Below are positions 16,576 to 24,372 of a DNA stretch of 64,000 nucleotides, piece after piece; position 1 is the stretch's first letter; each line of letters opens with the position of its first letter. The position numbers and the translations under genes were made by a program. The notes beneath the pieces were generated by a model. It was not told the origin of the DNA. It was given only the letters and a program-made list of their open reading frames with translations, and did not search any database. Source of the DNA: Solobacterium sp. (lineage in GTDB: Bacteria > Bacillota_I > Bacilli_A > Erysipelotrichales > Erysipelotrichaceae); assembly GCA_022486705.1 (NCBI GenBank), contig JAKVKC010000008.1, positions 19,275-83,274 of the forward strand, in the 5' to 3' direction.

Positions 16576-16977
16576 ATGCAGAAACTAAGAGAGGCGTTCA
16601 GCAGATTCATGATGGGCAGAAATGGAGCAGATGCGTATGACAGGTTCCTGCTGATCATTGGTTTGACAGCGGATATCATCAGCATGTTTGCCGGCAGTGC
16701 TTATTTTCTGATCCTGGCGGATATTCTATTGATCTATGCAATCTTTCGGATGCTTTCAAAGAATATCGTCAAGCGTTCCATTGAGAATCAGAGCTATCTG
16801 CTCCTGAAGAATTGGGTGCGGCATATCTTCAAAGCGGCAAAATCAAATCTGAGCGATAAGGAACATCACTATTATGTATGTCCGCAGTGCCATCAGATTG
16901 TCAGGGTTCCGCGCCATCGCGGAAAGATCGATATTACATGTCCTACATGCGGGAAGGAATTCAGCCGTAAAAGCTGA
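16576..16977 (+). CDS. Small membrane protein with C-terminal zinc ribbon
   Basis: The 133-residue protein has two hydrophobic segments (about 25-60) and ends in a rubredoxin-like zinc knuckle. CPQCHQIVRVPR is followed by ITCPTCGKEFSRKS, with two CPxC pairs about 23 residues apart. Proteins of this plan are widespread and uncharacterised in Firmicutes. It follows the sortase by 44 nt with a TTGAGGTG ribosome site, so it may be the last gene of the adhesin operon. A role in envelope assembly is only suggested by position. Confidence 0.75.
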   Translation: MQKLREAFSRFMMGRNGADAYDRFLLIIGLTADIISMFAGSAYFLILADILLIYAIFRMLSKNIVKRSIENQSYLLLKNWVRHIFKAAKSNLSDKEHHYYVCPQCHQIVRVPRHRGKIDITCPTCGKEFSRKS

Positions 16978-17042
16978 TCGTTTCCCGCTTTTTCTTCGGC
17001 AAAATGTGATACAGTAATAACGTTGAAAAGAAGGATGAAAAG

Positions 17043-18374
17043 ATGAAAGAAATATCTGAAAAAGAATTGGCCGGCATGGCAGATGCCTACCGCAGAAATG
17101 AAAAAGCAAGAGTGGTGCGGAATGCTCTGACGAAGAATGATATCAGTACGATATCCCGTGTCTTTGAAGCAGAAGCAGCCAATCCAAACATTTTCTCAAT
17201 TGATAACAAAACAATGACGGCAACAAATCAGAAGCAGTCTGGCAGATGCTGGATCTTCTCCTCAATGAATGTGCTGCGCGAGATCATTGCCAAGCGCTTT
17301 AAGATCAAGGACTTTGAACTTTCACAGAATTACATTGCCTTCTATGACAAGCTGGAAAAAGCCAACTGGTTCATGGAATGCACATTGCAGGAACTGGATC
17401 AGCCGATCACTTCTGAAAATATGAGATTCTTATTGGAGTGGGCTGTCGGCGATGGCGGTCAGTGGAACATGCTGCAGAGCATCGTTATGAAATACGGCAT
17501 CTGTCCGAAGAGCGCAATGCCGGAGACATATCAGTCTTCTCATACAAGAAATATGAATGGTGTGCTGAACCTGAGACTGCGGAAGTTTGCAGCAGATTCA
17601 CGCAGATTGGCAGCAGAAGGAAAGAAGAAGGAGATTGCTGCTTTGAAAAAGGATGCGCTCAGTGAGATCTATGGTCTGCTGGCTTCCTGCTTTGGCATGC
17701 CGCCAGTAGAATTCACTTTTGAATATCGTGATAAAGATGATAAGCATCATGCAGATTATCATGTCAAACCATTGGATTTCTATCATCAGTACCTGAAGAC
17801 AGATCTGGAGGACTATGTCTGTGTCATCAACGGACCGACAGAAGACAAGCCATTCTATAAGACATATTCTGTTAAATATCTTGGCAATGTTGTCGGCGGA
17901 CACAAGATCGAGCTTCTGAACCTGCCGATCAAGGAATTTAAAAAGGCAGCTCTGGATCAGCTGAAGGCTGGCGAACTTGTATGGTTCGGCTGCGACTGCA
18001 GCAAGGATGCGGATCGTACATTAGGCCTTTGGGATGATGCACAGTATGATTATGCCAATACATTTGATATGCAGCTGGATCTCACAAAGGCAGAAGCTCT
18101 GGATACAAGAGAATCCGCGATGAATCATGCTATGGTGCTGACTGGCGTCAATCTGAATGAAAAGGGACAGCCTGACCGCTGGAAGATTGAAAATTCCTGG
18201 GGCGAAGAAACAGCAAATAAGGGATTCTTCATTGCCAGTGATACATGGTTCGACAAATATATGTATGTTGTTGCTGTCAATAAGAAGTATCTGTCCAAGA
18301 AAGCGCTCAAGGCTCTTTCGGGAAAATCTTCTGAACTGGCTCCTTGGGATCCGTTTGGAACCTTGGCTGACTGA
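17043..18374 (+). CDS. pepC: Aminopeptidase C (bleomycin hydrolase family, peptidase C1B)
   Basis: PepC is a cytosolic hexameric cysteine aminopeptidase that trims peptides taken up or released by endopeptidases. The 443-residue length matches the family. The catalytic Cys is in QSGRCWIFS (C69), the His in MNHAMVLTGV (about 362) and the Asn in IENSWGE (about 384). The C-terminus WDPFGTLAD is the characteristic tail that reaches into the active site and makes the enzyme an aminopeptidase. The ribosome site AAGAAGGATG precedes the ATG. A terminator follows, so it is monocistronic. Confidence 0.95.
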   Translation: MKEISEKELAGMADAYRRNEKARVVRNALTKNDISTISRVFEAEAANPNIFSIDNKTMTATNQKQSGRCWIFSSMNVLREIIAKRFKIKDFELSQNYIAFYDKLEKANWFMECTLQELDQPITSENMRFLLEWAVGDGGQWNMLQSIVMKYGICPKSAMPETYQSSHTRNMNGVLNLRLRKFAADSRRLAAEGKKKEIAALKKDALSEIYGLLASCFGMPPVEFTFEYRDKDDKHHADYHVKPLDFYHQYLKTDLEDYVCVINGPTEDKPFYKTYSVKYLGNVVGGHKIELLNLPIKEFKKAALDQLKAGELVWFGCDCSKDADRTLGLWDDAQYDYANTFDMQLDLTKAEALDTRESAMNHAMVLTGVNLNEKGQPDRWKIENSWGEETANKGFFIASDTWFDKYMYVVAVNKKYLSKKALKALSGKSSELAPWDPFGTLAD

Positions 18375-18396
18375 TTGCAGTGCAAATGCGAGAATG

Positions 18397-18427
18397 AGAA
18401 TGCCGCTCTTTGAGGGCATTCTTTTTT
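18397..18427 (+). terminator. Terminator of pepC
   Basis: Stem AGAATGCC/GGCATTCT with a 10-nt loop is followed by TTTTTT. Confidence 0.8.
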
Positions 18428-18434
18428 CATGGCG

Positions 18435-18443
18435 TGGTATAAT
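18435..18443 (+). promoter_or_regulatory. Extended -10 promoter of rimO
   Basis: TGGTATAAT lies 25 nt before the rimO ATG, immediately after the pepC terminator. No clear -35 is seen. Confidence 0.55.
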
Positions 18444-18468
18444 AATCTCGTAGATTTGGAGCTGAACA

Positions 18469-19785
18469 ATGAAAATCGGAGTCATTTCTCTTGGCTGTGC
18501 CAAGAACTTAGTTGATACAGAGAACGTCCTTGGCATGCTGAGGCAGTCAGGGCAGGATATAACAACTTCTTATGAAGAAGCCGAAGCAATTATTATCAAT
18601 ACATGCGGTTTTATCGAAAGTGCAAAGACAGAAGCGATCAATACGATCCTGGATACGGCAGATCTGAAAAAAAAGAATCTGAAAAAGCTGATCGTTATGG
18701 GATGCTTAGCGGAAAGATATAAAGCACAGCTGGAAAAGGAAATGCCGGAAGTGGATCGTTTTATCGCCATTGATGAATATCCGCATTTAGGTACGATCCT
18801 CAGCCAGGAATTGCAGGTAAAGATAGCTGATACTTATGGGCTGGCACCGCGTGTCCTGTCGGGGAAACCTTGGATGGCATATCTGCAGATCAGCGATGGC
18901 TGCGATAATAACTGCAGCTTTTGCGCCATTCCTTCGATCCGCGGACGGCTGCACAGCATTCCGCAGGAAAAGGTTCTGCAGGAAGCAGAACGCTTGGCTT
19001 CGATCGGGGTCAAAGAGATCACATTGGTCGCACAGGACTGTTCCCGCTATGGCTATGATTTTGATCATCAGCTGCATTTGGTGGAACTGCTGAAGGCACT
19101 GGATAAAGTGGAAGGGATCCATTGGATCCGTATGCTGTATCTGTATCCGGATGAGATCCCGGAAGGTCTGTTTGATACGATCCAGAACAGCAGACACATT
19201 CTGCCGTATTTCGACATTCCGACACAAAGCGGTTCTGATGCAGTACTGCATGCAATGAAACGCAAAACAAATCGTCAGAAGATCCTTGATCTGACGGATC
19301 AGATCCGTCGGCAGATGCCGAATGCATCGCTGCGCACGACTCTGATTGCTGGGTTCCCGGGTGAAAGCATCGCTGATCATGAAGAGACACTGTCCATGGT
19401 CAGGCATGTTCAGTTCAATCACCTTGGCGTCTTTACATTCTCAAGCGAAGAAGGAACGGCGGCTTTTGATATGAAGGATGATGTCAGTGCCGAAGAAAAA
19501 GAAAGAAGAAGAGCGGAGATCATGGCAGTCCAGGAAAAGATTGCGGAAGATCGCCTGAAGATAACAATTGATCATGTTTATGAAGTCATGATCGAAGGAA
19601 GAAATCCTTTGACGCATATGTATACCGGAAGAAGCTATGCTTTTGCTCCGGATGGTGTAGATGGCTGTATCATGTTCCATTCCGATCAGCCGCATGAAGC
19701 AGGTCAGTTCACAAAAGTCCGCATCAAAAAGATCAGCGGACAGAATCTCATAGGTGAAGAAATCAAGGAGGATTGTATTTCATGA
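18469..19785 (+). CDS. rimO: Ribosomal protein S12 methylthiotransferase RimO
   Basis: RimO is a radical-SAM enzyme that adds a methylthio group to the conserved Asp of ribosomal protein S12. The N-terminal UPF0004 domain has three Cys (C10 in SLGCAKN, C46 in NTCGF, C79 in MGCLAERY) for the auxiliary iron-sulfur cluster. The radical-SAM triad is C145, C149 and C152 in DGCDNNCSFC. A TRAM-like domain ends the protein. LGCAKNLVDTE distinguishes it from the related tRNA enzyme MiaB. 438 residues is normal. Its stop overlaps the ATG of the ROK gene (ATGA), so the two are coupled. Confidence 0.95.
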   Translation: MKIGVISLGCAKNLVDTENVLGMLRQSGQDITTSYEEAEAIIINTCGFIESAKTEAINTILDTADLKKKNLKKLIVMGCLAERYKAQLEKEMPEVDRFIAIDEYPHLGTILSQELQVKIADTYGLAPRVLSGKPWMAYLQISDGCDNNCSFCAIPSIRGRLHSIPQEKVLQEAERLASIGVKEITLVAQDCSRYGYDFDHQLHLVELLKALDKVEGIHWIRMLYLYPDEIPEGLFDTIQNSRHILPYFDIPTQSGSDAVLHAMKRKTNRQKILDLTDQIRRQMPNASLRTTLIAGFPGESIADHEETLSMVRHVQFNHLGVFTFSSEEGTAAFDMKDDVSAEEKERRRAEIMAVQEKIAEDRLKITIDHVYEVMIEGRNPLTHMYTGRSYAFAPDGVDGCIMFHSDQPHEAGQFTKVRIKKISGQNLIGEEIKEDCIS

Positions 19786-20684
19786 AAACCTATATTGGCA
19801 TTGATCTAGGCGGAACCAATGTCCGCTGCTCCACCGTCCAAATGGATGGCACTGTCATTGAGACAGTCAAAGGACCTTCGCATGCAGACGAAGGCGCAGA
19901 AGCCATCATTTCCAACATTGCGGCAATGATCAGACAGCTGAAAGATTGGCAGAATGCATCAGGGATAGGTGCTGCTGCTCCCGGTCCTGTCGCTCGCGAT
20001 GGCAATGGCATGGCCATGTGCACCAATATTCCATGCCTGGCGAAGTTCCCATTAAGAGATACGCTGCAGAATGAACTTCATCTGCCGTGCTTCTTAGGCA
20101 ATGATGCAGATGCTGCTGGACTTGCAGAAGCTCTGGTCGGTGCTGGCAAGGGACTGCGCACGGTGATCTATATCACATTGTCAACGGGAATCGGCGGTGC
20201 CATTGTCTATAATGGACAGCTGCTGCCGGGGAGCCATGGCTATTCCATGGAAGTTGCTTCCATGTCAGTGGATGGTTCACGTCCAAAGATCAACCTGCCA
20301 GCCAATGGTGCGGTTGAAGATTGGGCAAGCGGAACAAGCGTGACTCGTCTGGGACGTGAAAAAATGCCGGATCAGACAATCGCACATGCAGGCCAGGTGT
20401 TTGACTTGGCTGCTCAGGGCGTCGGCCCGGCTGCTGCCATCGTCGATCAGGTCACAACAGATCTGGCTGTCATGTTCGGAAATCTGGCAACGACCATTGA
20501 TCCTGACTGCTTTATCTTAGGCGGCGGCATGATGAAATCTGCGGGTCTCTTCCTGCCGATGGTCAAAGAAAAATATCAGGCAAGAGTGCTGCCGGCATTA
20601 AGAGACACTGCTTTTCTGACAGCTTCCTTGGATGAACCGGGTGTTGTCGGAGCAGCGATGCTTCCGATGTCAAACGGCTTATAA
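19782..20684 (+). CDS. ROK-family protein (glucokinase-like) lacking the ROK zinc motif
   Basis: ROK proteins are sugar kinases or sugar-responsive repressors; with no DNA-binding domain this one resembles a kinase. GIDLGGTNVRC near the N-terminus is the phosphate-1 motif, FLGNDADAAG contains the catalytic Asp, and TGIGGAIV is a nucleotide-binding loop. The ROK zinc site (His plus the C-x-C-G-x-x-G-C cluster) is absent: the equivalent stretch is ASMSVDG...ANGAVEDWASG with no Cys or His. Known ROK glucokinases need that zinc, so activity or substrate may differ. I chose the ATG at 19782 (AAGGAGG 10 nt upstream) over the TTG at 19773. It is coupled to rimO. 300 residues. Confidence 0.82.
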   Translation: MKTYIGIDLGGTNVRCSTVQMDGTVIETVKGPSHADEGAEAIISNIAAMIRQLKDWQNASGIGAAAPGPVARDGNGMAMCTNIPCLAKFPLRDTLQNELHLPCFLGNDADAAGLAEALVGAGKGLRTVIYITLSTGIGGAIVYNGQLLPGSHGYSMEVASMSVDGSRPKINLPANGAVEDWASGTSVTRLGREKMPDQTIAHAGQVFDLAAQGVGPAAAIVDQVTTDLAVMFGNLATTIDPDCFILGGGMMKSAGLFLPMVKEKYQARVLPALRDTAFLTASLDEPGVVGAAMLPMSNGL

Positions 20685-20688
20685 TGCC

Positions 20689-20712
20689 AAATGACCGGTC
20701 TTCCGGTCATTT
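20689..20712 (+). terminator. Hairpin terminator after the ROK gene
   Basis: A perfect 10-bp stem AAATGACCGG/CCGGTCATTT with loop TCTT follows the stop codon. The following T-run is short, so efficiency is uncertain. Confidence 0.6.
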
Positions 20713-20739
20713 CATTGCTTCAAATGGAAAGGAACTGCT

Positions 20740-22221
20740 ATGTATCATATTTCTGATGTAAAAAAATATACCCGCTGCGCTCGGCTGTACGTAAATGAAA
20801 AGCACGCTCCCAAAAGAGAGTATCAGCCTTTTATCCGATTGGATGAAGAAGTGACTTCTTTGGTCGCCCAGAAACTGCACATTGAAGATCATTACTTCCT
20901 CGGTCAGAAGGGGGATGATCCAGCGGCTGCACTGCAGGCAATGCAGAGTGCAGAATGGCTGATGAAAGCACGCTTTGAATATCGTCAGCTGCGAGTGAAG
21001 GTACCATTTCTGCATCAGACAGATAAGGGATGGGACCTGTATTTCCTTTTTATCGGTCTGTATCCCCATGCCGATGATATGCAGTTCTACTGCGATGAAG
21101 TATGGGTGCTGGAGAACAATCATATCAAGATCGATCAGATCTATATCATCCATCTGAATGCAGAATATATCAGAGACAAAGAACTGGATCCTTCAGCATT
21201 GTTTGTGATCAGCGACTGCTTCTATAACGGCAAGAATCATCCAAGTGTCAAAGTCAAAGATGCTATCTATAAAAGCAAGCGCGATCTGACTCATGTATTG
21301 AATGAAATGGATCAGCTTCAGGAAGGCAGTGCTCCAGCTGCCAACCGAACAAATCGCTGTACAACGCGGCAGAAATGCAGATATTATGACAGCTGTTTTC
21401 CAAATGAAGCAGAAGAGCCGGATGACAGTATCCTGACGCTGATTGCTTCGCAGAATAAACATGAAATGAAAAAAGAAGGCATTGCTTTGCTGAAAGATGC
21501 GGATCCTGAGAGGATTGAAGGTTCGCGTCAGCAGTATGCCCAGATCTTAGCAGATCAGGAGGGCGGGCTTCACGTCGACCGATATGCTTTGAAGTCATGG
21601 CTCAGCTGGATCAAGTATCCAATCTCTTTCTTAGATTTTGAATGGGAAAGGTTTGCCATTCCGCCATATAAAGGAATGCGTCCGTATGATGTAATGCCTT
21701 TTGAATACAGTTTGCATATCATGCAGGCAGACGGCACGATGACGCATAAAGTGTATCTGAATATCCATGATGACCGCCGCGATATGGCGAAGAATCTGGT
21801 GACGGATATTCCATCCCAGGGAACGGTCATTGCATATAATGCAGTTGGTGCTGAAATGATGAGGATTGCTGAATTTGCTCAGCTGTTCCCAGAGTATGCT
21901 GAAAAGCTGAATGACATCAATGCACGCATGGAGGATCTGCAGCTCATCTTTGAGACTGGTACCGTCTATGATACAAGGATGCGCGGGCAGTGGTCTCTGA
22001 AGGTCATTATGGCCATGATGAATGATAAGTCGTATAAGGATCTGGATATCAATCAAGGTATGGAAGCAGTCTTCCAATGGCGGCATTTGGATTACAGCGA
22101 TGATACCGTCGATCATCATAAGATCGTTGAAGATCTGAAAAAATACTGCGGGATGGATTCCTATGCAATGACAGTTGTTTTCCAATGGCTGAAGAAGATC
22201 AATGAAGAAAAGATACAGTGA
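20740..22221 (+). CDS. DUF2779-family protein (Cas4/RecB-like N-terminal half, RNase H-like C-terminal half)
   Basis: The 493-residue protein matches the little-studied DUF2779 family by the stretch FLDFEWERFAIPPYKG and the following PFEYSLHI. The N-terminal half begins like RecB/Cas4 nucleases (ISDVKKYTRCARLYV). It has one Cys at 13 and three at 207, 213 and 219 in the spacing C-x5-C-x5-C, consistent with a Cas4-type iron-sulfur cluster. I do not see an intact D...ExK nuclease motif. The C-terminal half has an Asp-x-Glu (about 299 and 301) followed by conserved IAYNAVGAEMMR, as in DEDD-type RNase H-fold exonucleases. Function is unknown; a nucleic-acid processing role is inferred. It is flanked by terminators on both sides and so is monocistronic. 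Confidence 0.8.
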   Translation: MYHISDVKKYTRCARLYVNEKHAPKREYQPFIRLDEEVTSLVAQKLHIEDHYFLGQKGDDPAAALQAMQSAEWLMKARFEYRQLRVKVPFLHQTDKGWDLYFLFIGLYPHADDMQFYCDEVWVLENNHIKIDQIYIIHLNAEYIRDKELDPSALFVISDCFYNGKNHPSVKVKDAIYKSKRDLTHVLNEMDQLQEGSAPAANRTNRCTTRQKCRYYDSCFPNEAEEPDDSILTLIASQNKHEMKKEGIALLKDADPERIEGSRQQYAQILADQEGGLHVDRYALKSWLSWIKYPISFLDFEWERFAIPPYKGMRPYDVMPFEYSLHIMQADGTMTHKVYLNIHDDRRDMAKNLVTDIPSQGTVIAYNAVGAEMMRIAEFAQLFPEYAEKLNDINARMEDLQLIFETGTVYDTRMRGQWSLKVIMAMMNDKSYKDLDINQGMEAVFQWRHLDYSDDTVDHHKIVEDLKKYCGMDSYAMTVVFQWLKKINEEKIQ

Positions 22222-22222
22222 G

Positions 22223-22252
22223 ATCATCAGAAATAATTCTGATGATTTTTTT
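22223..22252 (+). terminator. Terminator of the DUF2779 gene
   Basis: A perfect 10-bp stem ATCATCAGAA/TTCTGATGAT with loop ATAA is followed by a run of seven T. Confidence 0.92.
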
Positions 22253-22304
22253 AAAACTGATATGAGTAATTTCACGTAAAATTCAGCCTGATCTTCATGG
22301 TTGA

Positions 22305-22313
22305 TGGTATAAT
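22305..22313 (+). promoter_or_regulatory. Extended -10 promoter of hpf
   Basis: TGGTATAAT lies 105 nt before the hpf start codon. The resulting leader is about 100 nt. Within it GAAGCATTTCC and GGGAACTGCTTTC could pair imperfectly (about 22357-22389), a possible mRNA structure just upstream of the GGAGG site. Confidence 0.5.
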
Positions 22314-22417
22314 ACATTTAGAAAGAAAGAGATATGACATCATAAAAAAGTTGGTAGAAGCATTTCCTCAAAAAGGGAACTGCTTTCATCATAAAACTAC
22401 AAATGGAGGAAAACTTT

Positions 22418-22948
22418 ATGAGATTCGAAATTGTTGGAAAAAATGTAACTGTAACACCTGCAATGAAGGAAAAGATCGAGAAGAAGCTCAGCGGACTTCA
22501 GAAGTATCTGCTCATTGATGAAGACACAATTGTAAGAGTAGTTGCCAGAGTATATCCGAATTCACAGAAAGTGGAAGTGACGATTCCTACAAAAGTAGGA
22601 CTGCTCCGTACAGAAGTAGAAGATAATGATTTCTACGCTGCGGTGGATCTGGCTATTGATAAATTGGAAGATCAGTTAAGAAGACAGAAGACACGCTTAT
22701 CCAAGAGACATCGCGAGCATCTTGCACAGGCATTCATTGATGAGAATGACCAGCCTGAAACAGACGATATTCCTGTTCGTACCAAGAGCGTAACAGCTGA
22801 AGAAATGCCATTGGACGAAGCTATCATGCAGATGGAACTGTCAGGACATAATTTCTATATCTATACCGATGAAGACAGTGAAAAAGTTGCCGTTGTCTAC
22901 CGCCGGAAGGTCGGAGGATATGGCTTGATCGAAGTCGATGATGAATAA
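22418..22948 (+). CDS. hpf: Ribosome hibernation-promoting factor, long form
   Basis: Long HPF binds 70S ribosomes and dimerises them into inactive 100S particles in stationary phase. The N-terminal domain (about 1-100) opens with MRFEIVGKNVTVTPAMKEKIEKKL and has the HPF/YfiA fold markers. The C-terminal dimerisation domain (about 118-176) contains EEMPLDEAIMQMELSGHNF and YRRKVGGYGLIE. GGAGG lies 8 nt before the ATG at 22418; the in-frame ATG at 22403 overlaps that ribosome site and is unlikely. 176 residues is the usual length. It is flanked by terminators on both sides, with its own long leader. Confidence 0.95.
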   Translation: MRFEIVGKNVTVTPAMKEKIEKKLSGLQKYLLIDEDTIVRVVARVYPNSQKVEVTIPTKVGLLRTEVEDNDFYAAVDLAIDKLEDQLRRQKTRLSKRHREHLAQAFIDENDQPETDDIPVRTKSVTAEEMPLDEAIMQMELSGHNFYIYTDEDSEKVAVVYRRKVGGYGLIEVDDE

Positions 22949-22952
22949 GAAG

Positions 22953-22977
22953 AACTGGGCGAAAGCCTAGTTTTTTT
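22953..22977 (+). terminator. Terminator of hpf
   Basis: Stem AACTGGGC/GCCTAGTT (one G-U) with a GAAA loop is followed by a run of T. The convergent minus-strand gene ends inside the T-run at 22976. Confidence 0.88.
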
Positions 22978-23641
22978 ATATGACAGATGACTGCAGCATG
23001 ATAATGAAATAGATGACTGCCATGGCAAGAAGACCAGGGATGAATGTATGGCATTGATTGTAGAGATAGGCAAGGATCGCAATCAGGACCATGTTGTATA
23101 GATATGTGCGGAAAAATAGGCTGATATTCAGCGATGGCATATAGATGACAGTGAACAGCAGACCGAACAGAAGAGAAGACAGCAGAATGGATTGCAGCTC
23201 TTTGCCATGGACATCAAAATGATCTGTAAAGCATTTATAGCTGATCGAGATATTGGCTGCTTCCATAAAGGAAAATGCGATCAGCATTCCTGGTCTTGCG
23301 TAGCCATAGGCAATCAGATCGCTGTTGCCTGGCAGGATGAGGTCTGCCTGCAGAATATTGGCACCTACATAGACCCACAGCATGATCAGGATCGCGCCAA
23401 GAGAAGTGAACAGGATAGTATCCATGGCATTCTTTTTTGCCCGGTTGTAATGGATGCCGAACAGATTCCAATCATAGATGATCAGAATAGATGTGCCTGC
23501 ATTCATGCAGAACATCAAAGAGATCGCATACTGGCTGATGACGATATTCAGCAGATGCGCTGCCAAAGGGATCGCCGTAAAGATCAGACAGGAAATGATG
23601 ATGCGTTTCATAGAAAGTGCAGATGTTGTCTTTCCCGGCAT
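22976..23641 (-). CDS. Membrane protein, CPBP-like topology with eroded active site
   Basis: The 221-residue protein has six to seven hydrophobic segments. The order of features in its second half resembles the CPBP (CAAX protease/bacteriocin-processing) family. These are an acidic residue before a conserved block (AFSFMEAANISISY), a LLSSLLFGLLFTV helix and a final LIAILAYLYNQ...FIPGLLAM. The catalytic EE-x-x-x-R and the His of FGLxH are missing. I would call it a degenerate or divergent relative rather than a protease; an unrelated polytopic protein is the alternative. TAGGAGCAT precedes the ATG. It is convergent with hpf, alone on its strand here. Confidence 0.6.
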   Translation of the reverse strand: MPGKTTSALSMKRIIISCLIFTAIPLAAHLLNIVISQYAISLMFCMNAGTSILIIYDWNLFGIHYNRAKKNAMDTILFTSLGAILIMLWVYVGANILQADLILPGNSDLIAYGYARPGMLIAFSFMEAANISISYKCFTDHFDVHGKELQSILLSSLLFGLLFTVIYMPSLNISLFFRTYLYNMVLIAILAYLYNQCHTFIPGLLAMAVIYFIIMLQSSVI

Positions 23642-23662
23642 AGATATGCTCCTAATGACCTT

Positions 23663-23691
23663 ATTTTACAGGAAAATGCTTTCAGTGTCAC
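23663..23691 (-). promoter_or_regulatory. Promoter of the CPBP-like membrane protein gene
   Basis: On the minus strand GTGACA, a 17-nt spacer and TAAAAT end 21 nt before the ATG at 23641. Confidence 0.5.
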
Positions 23692-23707
23692 ATTTTAGAG
23701 AAGATGA

Positions 23708-23769
23708 ACTACGGCGAAATTGGAATATCTGCGAAATCACTACGGAATTATTGGAACATTGCTGAAAGG
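23708..23769 (+). repeat. Two imperfect 31-bp direct repeats upstream of the small HTH-like gene
   Basis: ACTACGG occurs at 23708 and again at 23739. In both copies it is followed at the same distance by TTGGAA and then GAAA. About 20 of 31 positions match. The 31-bp offset is close to three helical turns. Likely a tandem binding site, but no regulator is known. Confidence 0.4.
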
Positions 23770-23837
23770 GCTTTCCATTCCTTGTGAAATCATGCATGAT
23801 GATGCCGAGTCAAACAGTTGACCAAGGGGGAAAGAAA

Positions 23838-24185
23838 ATGGAAAACACAACAAAGGGGAAGATGACGTACCAGGATGAAAAGGCAATTCTCATGTATCTG
23901 AGCGAACTGTACTGCAAAGCACAGACGATTGCCGAATTGTACCGCAGAGAAGAAAATCGAGAAACGAACATGATCAAGTACAGACAGCAGACAGCTGTTA
24001 TTGAACTGATCGACCGTACCATCAGCAGTATCACACCGACCGCTCGTTTTATTATTATCCATGCATATATCCGCAAAGATGGCAATGATTGGTATATTCC
24101 GTATTATGCAAGATCGACCTATTATCGGCTGAAGAAAGCAGCCGTGCATGAATTCAGTCAGGTATTTCAAAAGTTAAGAGATTGA
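23838..24185 (+). CDS. Small basic HTH-like protein (MG284/MPN403-like)
   Basis: The 115-residue protein consists of two helical blocks (about 8-60) and a compact C-terminal part. PTARFIIIHAYIR is followed by WYIPYYARSTYYRLKKAAVHEF, with the look of a sigma region 4/ArpU-like helix-turn-helix (R-S-T-Y-Y-R-L-K-K-A). The closest family I can recall is the uncharacterised MG284/MPN403 group of Mollicutes and relatives. I chose the ATG at 23838 after AAGGGGGAAAG; an in-frame ATG at 23784 lacks a ribosome site. Two direct repeats lie about 70-130 nt upstream. Function unknown. Confidence 0.6.
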   Translation: MENTTKGKMTYQDEKAILMYLSELYCKAQTIAELYRREENRETNMIKYRQQTAVIELIDRTISSITPTARFIIIHAYIRKDGNDWYIPYYARSTYYRLKKAAVHEFSQVFQKLRD

Positions 24186-24372
24186 ACTTGTGAGAGCAGA
24201 ATGTTAAAATTTCCTCAAGGAGTGTTATCGGATCATCTGCAGAATGCTTTGCTTGTTTCATATCTCAGAAAATAAGACTGTAAAATATTTTATGATGGGT
24301 ATGAAACAATGAAAGGGCATACAGATGAGAATTGGTACGCTTGAGCAATAAAACCAGGAGGGAATTAAAAGT

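Noticed and set aside
24186..24372. Possible riboswitch in the 187-nt region before ptsI
   Set aside because: No conserved motif, hairpin pair or terminator/antiterminator could be made out by eye.
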